In this document: positions 1 to 4,804 of the stretch, in pieces
How positions within the stretch are numbered: position 1 is the stretch's first letter
How the letters are laid out: every line of letters starts with the position of its first letter
Position numbers and translations under genes: made by a program
Notes under the pieces: model-generated
What the model was told of the DNA's origin: nothing
What the model saw: only the letters and a program-made list of their open reading frames with translations
The model's database searches: none
Origin: Pseudorhodobacter sp.
GTDB taxonomy: Bacteria; Pseudomonadota; Alphaproteobacteria; Rhodobacterales; Rhodobacteraceae
Assembly: GCA_014378345.1 (NCBI GenBank)
Contig: JACMNW010000472.1
Location: 1-5,716, forward strand
Length of the DNA: 5,716 bases
Reading direction: 5' to 3'

Positions 1-2169
1 ATCGTGCACCTTATGGCCATGGGCCGGGCGCGGCCAAACGAAATTCTGGCGGTCACCTTCACCAACAAAGCCGCGCGGGAAATGAAAGACCGCGTCGGCC
101 GGATGCTGGGCCAACAGGTCGAAGGCATGCCGTGGATGGGCACGTTCCATTCCATCAGCGTCAAGATCCTGCGCCGCCATGCCGAATTGGTGGGGCTGAA
201 GTCAAACTTCACCATTCTGGACACCGATGATCAGCTGCGCCTGTTAAAACAACTGATCGTCGCCGCGAATATTGACGAAAAACGCTGGCCTGCCCGCATG
301 TTGGCCGGGTTGATTGATTCATGGAAAAACCGCGCCTGGACGCCAGCCCGCGTGCCTGCATCGGAAGCGTCCGCCTATAACAACCGTGGCACCGAGCTTT
401 ATGAGCAGTACCAAGACCGCCTGAAAGCCCTTAACGCCACCGATTTCGGTGATCTGCTGCTGCACTGCGTGACGATTTTCCAGACCCACCCGGACGTGCT
501 GGATCAATACCAACGCTGGTTTCGCTATATTCTGGTGGACGAATACCAAGATACCAACGTCGCCCAATACCTGTGGCTGCGCCTCTTGGCGCAAGCGCAC
601 CGCAACATCTGCTGCGTGGGCGATGATGATCAGTCGATCTATGGTTGGCGCGGCGCCGAGGTCGGCAATATCCTGCGGTTTGAGAAAGACTTCCCGGGCG
701 CGCATGTGGTGCGGCTGGAACAAAACTACCGCTCCACGCCGCATATTCTGGCCGCAGCTTCATCTGTGATTGCAAAGAACGCAGGCCGCTTGGGCAAAAC
801 GCTGTGGACGGACGAGCAGGACGGCGAAAAGGTGCGCCTGATCGGCCATTGGGATGGCGAAGAAGAGGCCCGCTGGATCGGCGATGAAGTGGAAGCCTTG
901 CAAAAAGGCACGCGCGGCCTTGCCCCGCAAAGCCTTGATCACATGGCGATATTGGTGCGCGCCAGCCACCAGATGCGGGCATTTGAAGACCGGTTTCTGA
1001 CCATCGGGCTGCCCTACCGCGTCATCGGCGGCCCCCGTTTCTACGTACGCTTGGAAATTCGCGATGCCATGGCATATTTCCGCCTTGCCGTGTCGCCCGA
1101 GGATGATCTGGCGTTTGAACGGGTGGTGAATACCCCCAAGCGCGGCCTTGGCGACAAGGCGCAAGCCGATATTCAGCGCACTGCGCGGGCATCTGGCATG
1201 TCGCTTCTGGAAGGATCGCGTGAATTGGTGGCGCATGGCGCGATTGGTGGCAAGGGTGCCGGGCAGTTGCGCGGCTTCGTCGAAGGCATCGACCGATGGC
1301 ACGCATTGACGCGGGTGCAGGGCAAAAGCCACATCGAGATTGCCGAGCAAATACTTGAAGAATCCGGTTACACCGACATGTGGGCGCAAGATAAAACGCC
1401 CGAGGCACCGGGGCGGTTGGAAAACCTGAAAGAACTCGTCAAGGCGTTGGAGCAATTCGAAAACCTGCAAGGTTTCCTCGAACACGTGTCGCTGATCATG
1501 GATAATTCCTCCGAAGACGCCGCCGAAAAAATCTCGATCATGACGTTGCACGCCGCCAAGGGCTTGGAATTCCCTGTGGTTTTCTTGCCGGGATGGGAAG
1601 ATGGCCTGTTCCCCAGCCAGCGTTCTATGGACGAATCTGGTCAAAAAGGCGTCGAGGAAGAACGCCGCCTCGCTTACGTTGGCATCACGCGGGCTGAAGA
1701 ATTATGCACCATTTCATTCGCCGCCAACCGCCGGGTGTACGGCCAATGGCAATCGGCGCTGCCCAGCCGGTTCATCGACGAACTGCCTGCCGCCCATGTT
1801 GAAATCCTTACCCCTCCCGGCCTTTACGGCGGCGGTTTTGGCGCAGCAGCCCCATCCTTCGGGTCGGCGCTGGAAGACCGCGCGACCAAGGCCGATGTTT
1901 ACAATTCCCCCGGATGGCGCAGGATGCAGGACCGCGCCGCCACTCGGCCCATGAGCCAGCCGCGCGAGGCAAAAAACTCGGTGATTGATTTGTCCGCTGT
2001 GTCGTCTTTCACCCTTGACGACCGCGTATTCCATCAGAAATTCGGCTATGGCTCGGTGGTCGGCATTGAAGGCGACAAGCTGGACGTGGCCTTCGACCAT
2101 ACTGGCATCAAGAAAATCGTCGCCCGCTTTGTAACCCAAGCGGATGCAGTGGATGAAGTGCCGTTCTGA
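1..2169 (+). CDS. uvrD: ATP-dependent DNA helicase, UvrD/PcrA type (5' end outside window)
   Basis: A superfamily 1A 3'-5' DNA helicase that unwinds DNA in nucleotide excision and mismatch repair and clears stalled complexes. The reading frame is open from base 1 and 722 residues are present. Residues below are counted from base 1. Visible motifs are Ia (TFTNKAA, about 20-26), II/Walker B (DEYQDT, 180-185), III (GDDDQSIYGWRG, from 207), IV (QNYRST, 241-246), V (LHAAKGLEF, from 516) and VI (EEERRLAYVGITRA, from 552). The C-terminus (FTLDDRVFHQKFGYGSVVGIEG and onward) is the Tudor-like/DUF3553 module typical of UvrD/PcrA, thought to bind RNA polymerase. Walker A (GAGTGKT) and roughly the first 50-70 residues lie upstream of the window, so the start is not visible; the GTG at 4 is not the real start. 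It converges with the sRNA operon. No intrinsic terminator is seen on its own strand. UvrD and PcrA cannot be told apart firmly from this sequence. Confidence 0.95.
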   Translation: MVHLMAMGRARPNEILAVTFTNKAAREMKDRVGRMLGQQVEGMPWMGTFHSISVKILRRHAELVGLKSNFTILDTDDQLRLLKQLIVAANIDEKRWPARMLAGLIDSWKNRAWTPARVPASEASAYNNRGTELYEQYQDRLKALNATDFGDLLLHCVTIFQTHPDVLDQYQRWFRYILVDEYQDTNVAQYLWLRLLAQAHRNICCVGDDDQSIYGWRGAEVGNILRFEKDFPGAHVVRLEQNYRSTPHILAAASSVIAKNAGRLGKTLWTDEQDGEKVRLIGHWDGEEEARWIGDEVEALQKGTRGLAPQSLDHMAILVRASHQMRAFEDRFLTIGLPYRVIGGPRFYVRLEIRDAMAYFRLAVSPEDDLAFERVVNTPKRGLGDKAQADIQRTARASGMSLLEGSRELVAHGAIGGKGAGQLRGFVEGIDRWHALTRVQGKSHIEIAEQILEESGYTDMWAQDKTPEAPGRLENLKELVKALEQFENLQGFLEHVSLIMDNSSEDAAEKISIMTLHAAKGLEFPVVFLPGWEDGLFPSQRSMDESGQKGVEEERRLAYVGITRAEELCTISFAANRRVYGQWQSALPSRFIDELPAAHVEILTPPGLYGGGFGAAAPSFGSALEDRATKADVYNSPGWRRMQDRAATRPMSQPREAKNSVIDLSAVSSFTLDDRVFHQKFGYGSVVGIEGDKLDVAFDHTGIKKIVARFVTQADAVDEVPF

Positions 2170-2260
2170 TCAGCTTTTTCTGTCTCTGAATATCCCCGGT
2201 GGAGGCATGCCTGTGCAGGCAAATGCAACCGCATGTCTTAAACCCAATCGCCGCATGCCC
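2170..2260. other. Convergent intergenic spacer after uvrD
   Basis: This stretch lies between the uvrD stop and the end of the minus-strand sRNA array. It holds a short inverted repeat, GCCT-GTGC-AGGC (2209-2220), with no T-tract after it on either strand, so it does not look like an intrinsic terminator. No gene is supported. uvrD transcripts probably run into the array region as antisense unless Rho stops them; this is inference. Confidence 0.5.
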
Positions 2261-2336
2261 AAATAAAAAACGGCGGCACCCGGGGAGGAGAATGGGTGCC
2301 GCCGCGCATTCGCGTCCGGCCGGGAGGAGGATGGCC
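2261..2336 (-). ncRNA. ccsR4: CcsR-like (cuckoo) sRNA, unit 4, diverged
   Basis: Last unit. Hairpin A is weak: GGCC (2336-2333) pairs with GGCC (2321-2318), only 4 bp, around loop ATCCTCCTCCC. Hairpin B is strong: 2304-2294 pairs with 2281-2271 (11 perfect pairs) around a 12-nt loop in which the motif is changed to TCTCCTCCC, and a T-tract follows directly. Hairpin B has thus become the operon terminator as well as an sRNA hairpin, and its stem sequence differs from units 2 and 3. The overall two-hairpin layout and the 39-bp motif spacing are retained, so it is a genuine family member. Confidence 0.82.
2265..2304 (-). terminator. Rho-independent terminator of the DUF1127-sRNA operon
   Basis: On the minus strand CGGCGGCACCC (2304-2294) pairs perfectly with GGGTGCCGCCG (2281-2271), and TTTTTTATTT (2270-2261) follows immediately. 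This is a textbook intrinsic terminator. It works only for minus-strand transcription, because no T-run follows it on the plus strand. Confidence 0.9.
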
Positions 2337-2343
2337 TTTCGCT

Positions 2344-2366
2344 AAAAAATACCGTGCCACGCACGG
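2344..2366 (-). terminator. Internal intrinsic terminator between sRNA units 3 and 4
   Basis: On the minus strand CCGTGC-GTG-GCACGG (2366-2352) is a perfect 6-bp GC-rich hairpin. It is followed by TA and then six T residues (2349-2344), which fits a Rho-independent terminator. Partial readthrough would make units 1-3 more abundant than unit 4. The 3-nt loop and the two bases before the T-run make its strength uncertain. Confidence 0.6.
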
Positions 2367-2378
2367 CGTCTGAAAAAT

Positions 2379-2443
2379 GCGACGACCCCGGGAGGAGGAT
2401 GGGGTCGTCGCCGGTCTGATTGGCCCCGGGAGGAGGTGGGGCC
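2379..2443 (-). ncRNA. ccsR3: CcsR-like (cuckoo) sRNA, unit 3
   Basis: Third unit, with the cleanest structure. Hairpin A pairs 2438-2443 with 2422-2427 (GGCCCC/GGGGCC, 6 Watson-Crick pairs) around loop ACCTCCTCCC. Hairpin B pairs 2401-2411 with 2379-2389 (11 perfect pairs) around loop ATCCTCCTCCC. On the minus strand the unit is followed by a TTTTT run (2377-2373) and, a little further on, by an internal terminator-like hairpin (2344-2366). Its 3' end may therefore be set partly by termination. The function is inferred from the family, as for unit 1. Confidence 0.88.
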
Positions 2444-2457
2444 GCTCTGACATCGGT

Positions 2458-2473
2458 GCAAGCTTTCGCCTGC
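2458..2473 (-). other. Spacer hairpin between sRNA units 2 and 3 with GAAA tetraloop
   Basis: On the minus strand, GCAGGC and GCTTGC pair (6 pairs, one G-U) around a GAAA tetraloop, a stable GNRA type. The pairing is fully canonical only in the minus-strand RNA, because the plus strand has a C/A mismatch there. No T-tract follows. It lies in the same inter-unit position as the hairpins at 2562-2577 and 2352-2366. Confidence 0.5.
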
Positions 2474-2482
2474 TGAATTGGT

Positions 2483-2547
2483 GCGACGACCCCGGGAGGA
2501 GGATGAGGTCGCCGCTGGTCCGATCAGCTCCGGGAGGAGGTGGAGCC
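2483..2547 (-). ncRNA. ccsR2: CcsR-like (cuckoo) sRNA, unit 2
   Basis: Second unit. Hairpin A pairs 2542-2547 with 2526-2531 (6 pairs, one a G-U wobble in minus-strand RNA) around loop ACCTCCTCCC. Hairpin B pairs 2505-2515 with 2483-2493 (11 pairs, two G-U wobbles) around loop ATCCTCCTCCC. The hairpin B arm GCGACGACCCC (plus strand) is identical to that of unit 3, which indicates recent duplication or homogenisation. The role is as for unit 1 by family membership: a stress-induced sRNA with anti-Shine-Dalgarno-like loops. Mature ends are not visible in the sequence. Confidence 0.87.
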
Positions 2548-2561
2548 TTTCGTACAACGTT

Positions 2562-2577
2562 GGAAGCCTTAGCTTCC
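2562..2577 (-). other. Spacer hairpin between sRNA units 1 and 2
   Basis: GGAAGC and GCTTCC pair perfectly around a 4-nt loop in the spacer between two sRNA units. The minus strand has no T-tract after it, so it is not an intrinsic terminator. It may be a processing or stability element; this is inference. Confidence 0.5.
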
Positions 2578-2587
2578 CTAGTAAATT

Positions 2588-2655
2588 GCGACAACACCGG
2601 GGAGGAGGATCGGTATTGCCGCCTTTGCTACAAACCCCGGGAGGAGGTGGGGTCT
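2588..2655 (-). ncRNA. ccsR1: CcsR-like (cuckoo) sRNA, unit 1
   Basis: First unit after the DUF1127 stop, which is only 10 bp away. Hairpin A pairs 2649-2655 with 2632-2638 (7 pairs, one a G-U wobble on the minus strand) around loop ACCTCCTCCC. Hairpin B pairs 2611-2622 with 2588-2599 (12 pairs, two G-U wobbles) around loop ATCCTCCTCCC. In the R. sphaeroides family the sRNAs are processed from the cotranscript with the DUF1127 mRNA and act in oxidative and other stress responses, with reported effects on C1 metabolism, pyruvate dehydrogenase and glutathione pools. The C-rich loops are complementary to Shine-Dalgarno sequences. No promoter is visible between the gene and this unit, so processing is the likely origin. 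Exact 5' and 3' ends are unknown; the coordinates cover the hairpin core. Confidence 0.85.
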
Positions 2656-2665
2656 CGCAAAAACC

Positions 2666-2881
2666 TTATTTGCCGTAGGCGGCTTGTTTCGCGATATCCT
2701 TGATCATCGAGCCGTGAATGCCCAAATCAGCAAGATCGCGGTCTGACAAAGCATTAAGTTCGCGAACAGTCTGGTTGAACAAAGCGCGGCGGCGCAGCGC
2801 AAGCTTGACCGATTTCGCAATATTGCCCAGACGATCAGCAACACTGATGTTCAAGGAACGGGATGAATTTACATAAGCCAT
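2666..2881 (-). CDS. ccaF1: Small DUF1127 protein, CcaF1-like RNA-binding protein
   Basis: A 71-residue basic protein. The C-terminal half carries the DUF1127 (YjiS-like) signature: ALRRRALFNQTVRELNALSD, then RDLADLGI and a terminal KDIAKQAAYGK. The N-terminal part is short and polar, with no signal peptide or membrane segment. In R. sphaeroides the equivalent gene, directly upstream of four CCUCCUCCC sRNAs, encodes CcaF1, a DUF1127 protein reported to bind RNA and to affect sRNA maturation and RNA turnover. The identical layout here (sRNA array starting 10 bp after the TAA) supports the same assignment. The start is ATG 2881; the only Shine-Dalgarno-like element is a weak GAG about 10 nt upstream. 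A sigma-32-like promoter lies about 77-106 bp upstream. The family assignment is firm; the exact role is inferred from synteny. Confidence 0.9.
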   Translation of the reverse strand: MAYVNSSRSLNISVADRLGNIAKSVKLALRRRALFNQTVRELNALSDRDLADLGIHGSMIKDIAKQAAYGK

Positions 2882-3153
2882 GATTATCGTCTCAACTTTC
2901 TTGTTTCACAGCGGGTTTATTTCGTCTTTGGTACATCGCTTTTCGCTGTTACCGTAAACATGGGGCAATTGCTGCAGTTGCACAATAGGCCGGGTGCGCA
3001 ATGCTGCTATGCAGCGATCGCATGGCAGAATGTCACAAATTAGTGATGATTTACAGGTGCTTCGTCTGAATTTTGATCATTTGGAAAACAGTACCTTGCC
3101 CTTTGTGACAAGAAGAACAAAATGTGATGAAGACCTAAGCAAAGGAAAAACCA
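2882..3153. promoter_or_regulatory. Divergent intergenic region, ccaF1 / mrp
   Basis: 272 bp containing the minus-strand sigma-32-like promoter and, on the mrp side, a perfect 9-bp inverted repeat: TGTCACAAA (3031-3039) and TTTGTGACA (3102-3110). The second arm is about 44 bp before the mrp ATG. GTGATGA also occurs twice (3043-3049, 3124-3130). No convincing sigma-70 hexamer pair for mrp was found. No additional gene is supported. Confidence 0.5.
2958..2986 (-). promoter_or_regulatory. Sigma-32 (RpoH)-type promoter of the DUF1127-sRNA operon
   Basis: The minus strand reads ATTGTGC (2986-2980), 14 bp, then CCCCATGT (2965-2958). The -10 is an exact match to the heat-shock sigma consensus CCCCATNT, and the -35 keeps the TTG core. 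The predicted start near 2950 gives a leader of about 70 nt before ATG 2881. RpoHI/RpoHII control is established for the R. sphaeroides equivalent, so stress induction is expected here. Confidence 0.7.
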
Positions 3154-4227
3154 ATGTCACCGTCTCGTGAAGATATCATGGCCACCCTTGGGGCCATTCC
3201 AGTGGCAGATGGCGGCACCCTTGTATCGTGCGATTTGATTCGCGCGCTGATGATAGAGGGTGGTCAGGTGCGGTTCGTGATCGAAGCGGCCACGCCCGAT
3301 CAGGCCCGCTCATTGGAACCCGCACGCGCTGCGTCCGAGGCGGCCATTCGCGCAATGGCAGGTGTCACGGCCGTTCAGGTCTTGCTCACCGCCCATGGCC
3401 CCGCCGCCAAAGCCCCGCCACCCAGCCTGAAAATCGGCCAGCACCCCACACCACAACAAGGTGGCCCGCAACGCATTTCCGGCATTGACCGCATTATAGC
3501 AGTCGCTTCCGGCAAGGGGGGCGTGGGCAAATCGACAGTATCGTCAAACCTCGCCGTGGCCCTTGCCAAGCAAGGCCGTCGCGTCGGCTTGCTGGATGCC
3601 GATATCTACGGCCCCTCGCAGCCCCGGATGATGGGCGTCACCGCGCGGCCCGCGTCGCCCGACGGCAAGACCATTATTCCTTTGCAGGCGCATGGCGTCA
3701 CGATGATGTCCATCGGCCTGATGCTGAAGGAAGATGAGGCGGTGATCTGGCGCGGCCCTATGATTATGGGGGCGTTGCAACAACTGCTGGGGCAGGTGGC
3801 CTGGGGCGAACTTGACGTGCTGATCGTCGATCTGCCGCCCGGCACTGGCGATATTCAACTGACCCTGTGTCAGCGCACCCATCTGACCGGGGCCATCGTG
3901 GTATCTACTCCGCAAGACGTGGCGCTGCTGGATGCCCGCAAGGCGCTTGATATGTTCGTCAAGCTGAAAACCCCGGTGCTGGGACTGATCGAGAATATGT
4001 CTACTTATATATGTCCCAACTGCGGGCACGAAGAACATATCTTTGGCCATGGCGGAGTAGCTGCCGAAGCAGCGCGTCTGAACTTGCCATTCTTGGGTGA
4101 ATTGCCTCTCAGCCTTGAGGTGCGTATTGCCGGCGATGCTGGAACGCCGATAGCGGCGGGTGACGGCCCGGCGGCGCAAGCCTATGCTGCCCTTGCGGCG
4201 CGTCTGGTGGCGGGTGGTATGGCCTAA
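3154..4227 (+). CDS. mrp: Mrp/ApbC family iron-sulfur cluster carrier ATPase
   Basis: A cytosolic P-loop ATPase of the Mrp/NBP35 group, thought to bind an Fe-S cluster transiently and pass it to apo-proteins. Of 357 residues, about 1-90 form an FSCA (DUF59/MIP18-like) domain, followed by a Pro-rich linker (about 90-108) and the deviant Walker A ATPase. Visible motifs are GKGGVGKST (120-128, signature Lys121 and P-loop Lys126), DADIYGPSQP (from 148), Walker B VDLPPGTGD (Asp226) and the cluster-binding C287-P-N-C290. The length and full motif set fit a bifunctional FSCA-Mrp protein. Start ATG 3154 is preceded by AAAGGA (3141-3146) at 7 nt. The in-frame ATG at 3178 is less likely because it has no such site and would trim the domain start. 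It is transcribed divergently from the stress sRNA operon and looks monocistronic. Confidence 0.95.
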   Translation: MSPSREDIMATLGAIPVADGGTLVSCDLIRALMIEGGQVRFVIEAATPDQARSLEPARAASEAAIRAMAGVTAVQVLLTAHGPAAKAPPPSLKIGQHPTPQQGGPQRISGIDRIIAVASGKGGVGKSTVSSNLAVALAKQGRRVGLLDADIYGPSQPRMMGVTARPASPDGKTIIPLQAHGVTMMSIGLMLKEDEAVIWRGPMIMGALQQLLGQVAWGELDVLIVDLPPGTGDIQLTLCQRTHLTGAIVVSTPQDVALLDARKALDMFVKLKTPVLGLIENMSTYICPNCGHEEHIFGHGGVAAEAARLNLPFLGELPLSLEVRIAGDAGTPIAAGDGPAAQAYAALAARLVAGGMA

Positions 4228-4237
4228 AGGCAAGGTA

Positions 4238-4252
4238 TGGGATGGCGTGGGA
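4238..4252 (+). promoter_or_regulatory. Candidate MraZ box pair, cluster 1
   Basis: TGGGA at 4238 and TGGGA at 4248 are separated by exactly 5 nt. MraZ operators in E. coli are TGGGN pentamers with 5-nt spacers. This is the most distal cluster from mraZ (about 620 bp) and also forms part of a hairpin after mrp, so it is the least certain of the three. Confidence 0.3.
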
Positions 4253-4277
4253 ATTCCCCTGCTCACACCCCATCCCA
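4238..4277 (+). terminator. Possible terminator hairpin after mrp
   Basis: TGGGATGG (4238-4245) pairs with CCATCCCA (4270-4277), an 8-bp stem with a large interior that can form a further short GTG/CAC helix. Only a delayed TTTT (4287-4290) follows, so this is a weak or Rho-assisted terminator at best. The left arm overlaps a TGGGA-N5-TGGGA repeat that could instead be a protein site. Confidence 0.35.
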
Positions 4278-4392
4278 ACGAATCACTTTTGCGATATTTG
4301 GCGTGAAACTGTCGGTGCTGCGTAGTTTTTCGGCCACCTTATGTCTAACTTAGGGCGGCATCAGGCTATGTTGAAGAAAAATTTGAAGATAC

Positions 4393-4407
4393 TGGGAATT
4401 AATGGGA
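4393..4407 (+). promoter_or_regulatory. Candidate MraZ box pair, cluster 2
   Basis: TGGGA (4393-4397), ATTAA, TGGGA (4403-4407): two exact pentamers in direct repeat with 10-bp periodicity, in the same orientation as mraZ and inside AT-rich DNA. The form matches known MraZ operators. Function is inferred from motif and position. Confidence 0.45.
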
Positions 4408-4475
4408 AAATATCTTTAGGTCGATTTTAATCTATATATAGCGACTGAGTTTTTGATATTCGCAATTTGTAGTCT

Positions 4476-4504
4476 TTGATAAGTTTACTATTCTACCAAA
4501 TACT
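4476..4504 (+). promoter_or_regulatory. Candidate sigma-70 promoter upstream of mraZ (distal)
   Basis: TTGATA (4476-4481), 17 bp, AATACT (4499-4504). The -35 matches consensus at 5 of 6 positions and the -10 at 4 of 6, within AT-rich DNA. It would start RNA near 4511 and give a leader of about 360 nt to GTG 4873. Confidence 0.4.
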
Positions 4505-4543
4505 GTTTCGGACCGATCCAAACCACAACATCTACGTCCTTCG

Positions 4544-4578
4544 CCCCAAGATTTCCCTTTGCGTCCCATGAATTCCCA
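4544..4578 (-). promoter_or_regulatory. Candidate MraZ operator array, cluster 3 (four boxes)
   Basis: On the minus strand the pentamers TGGGA (4578-4574), TGGGA (4568-4564), AGGGA (4558-4554) and TGGGG (4548-4544) are spaced by exactly 5 nt. Four in-phase copies at 10-bp periodicity closely resemble the TGGGN/N5 operators bound by the ring-shaped MraZ oligomer. The orientation is opposite to mraZ. The array overlaps the proximal promoter candidate, an appropriate place for repression. An extra out-of-phase TGGGA lies at 4594-4590. Confidence 0.6.
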
Positions 4579-4587
4579 TGTCATACC
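4559..4587 (+). promoter_or_regulatory. Candidate proximal promoter of the mraZ leader RNA
   Basis: TTGCGT (4559-4564), 17 bp, CATACC (4582-4587), with each hexamer matching consensus at only 3 of 6 positions. Two reasons keep it in play. The predicted start near 4594 gives an RNA of about 210 nt ending at the 4804 terminator, close to the roughly 206 nt of R. sphaeroides UpsM. It is also overlapped by the MraZ-box array. Confidence 0.35.
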
Positions 4588-4593
4588 GATCCC

Positions 4594-4804
4594 ACGGTGA
4601 TGATAGCGGTAATCAGTAAAGCAGGGGCGGCTTAAGACCCCGAATAGGCGATAGCAGGTTTTATACAGGCAACCGCTTTCATCATCCTAATGAGATTCGG
4701 CGCGCACGCGAGCAGACACTTCCCCCAAGTGGCACGCGCAGCTGGACACCCAGCGATGGGACAGATGGCGGGCCGAGCAGTGGCAGCAGCTCGGTCCGCT
4801 TTTT
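4594..4804 (+). ncRNA. upsM: UpsM-like attenuated leader sRNA upstream of mraZ
   Basis: In R. sphaeroides, UpsM is an abundant sRNA made by premature termination in the mraZ 5' UTR. Here the mraZ leader is long, gene-free and structured, and it ends in a strong intrinsic terminator before the gene. Visible hairpins are CACTT-CCCCC-AAGTG (4717-4731), GCTGG-ACAC-CCAGC (4741-4754) and the terminator stem (4768-4799). The 3' end at the T-run (4800-4804) is well supported. The 5' end is estimated from the proximal promoter candidate and would move to about 4511 with the distal one. The name rests on synteny and architecture; primary sequence was not compared. Readthrough would supply mraZ and the dcw cluster. 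Confidence 0.62.
4768..4804 (+). terminator. Intrinsic terminator (attenuator) upstream of mraZ
   Basis: GCGGGCCGAGC (4768-4778) pairs with GCTCGGTCCGC (4789-4799), 11 pairs including one G-U, around a 10-nt loop, and TTTTT follows at 4800-4804. The one non-Watson-Crick pair (G4772/T4795) is a wobble only on the plus strand, which confirms plus-strand transcription. Its position about 70 bp before the mraZ start makes it an attenuator of the operon. Confidence 0.85.

Larger units (their letters stand above)
2261..2655 (-). repeat. Tandem array of four two-hairpin units (eight CCTCCTCCC loops)
   Basis: Read on the plus strand, GGGAGGAGG occurs at 2322, 2390, 2428, 2494, 2532, 2600 and 2639, with one variant (GGGAGGAGA) at 2283. 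Start-to-start distances alternate 39/68/38/66/38/68/39, so the eight copies form four pairs repeating every 104-107 bp. Each copy sits in the loop of an inverted repeat. Stem mismatches are all C/A on the plus strand, which become G-U wobbles in a minus-strand RNA, so the array is transcribed from the minus strand. This matches the CcsR/cuckoo RNA family of Rhodobacterales. The array lies directly downstream of a DUF1127 gene, as in R. sphaeroides. Confidence 0.93.

Noticed and set aside
1..60. uvrD lacking Walker A as a truncated or inactive gene
   Set aside because: The frame is open to base 1, so the missing N-terminus is explained by the window edge.
319..982. Minus-strand open frames under uvrD
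   Set aside because: They are shadows of a strongly conserved helicase coding frame with all its motifs; no family features are seen in the antisense translations.
2283..2647. CRISPR-like spacing of a short repeat
   Set aside because: The repeated core is only 9 bp, the spacing alternates between about 38 and 67 bp, and the flanks are complementary stems. There is no leader or cas gene.
2377..2703. Plus-strand open frames through the repeat array, with GGAGGAGG resembling repeated ribosome binding sites
   Set aside because: The codons are repeat-derived and match no family. The G-U polarity and the T-tracts show the functional product is a minus-strand RNA, so the purine-rich strand is only its complement.
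3071..3090. Possible FNR-type site at TTGATC
   Set aside because: The second half-site (ATCAA at the required spacing) is missing.
3544..4278. Long minus-strand open frame (244 codons) opposite mrp
   Set aside because: It lies antisense to a complete Mrp ATPase with every motif in place. Its translation is His/Arg/Gln-rich and shows no recognisable domain.
4300..4690. RNase P RNA or tmRNA gene in the mrp-mraZ gap
   Set aside because: None of the conserved RNase P core segments or tmRNA ends could be found on either strand; the structured part fits a short leader RNA better.
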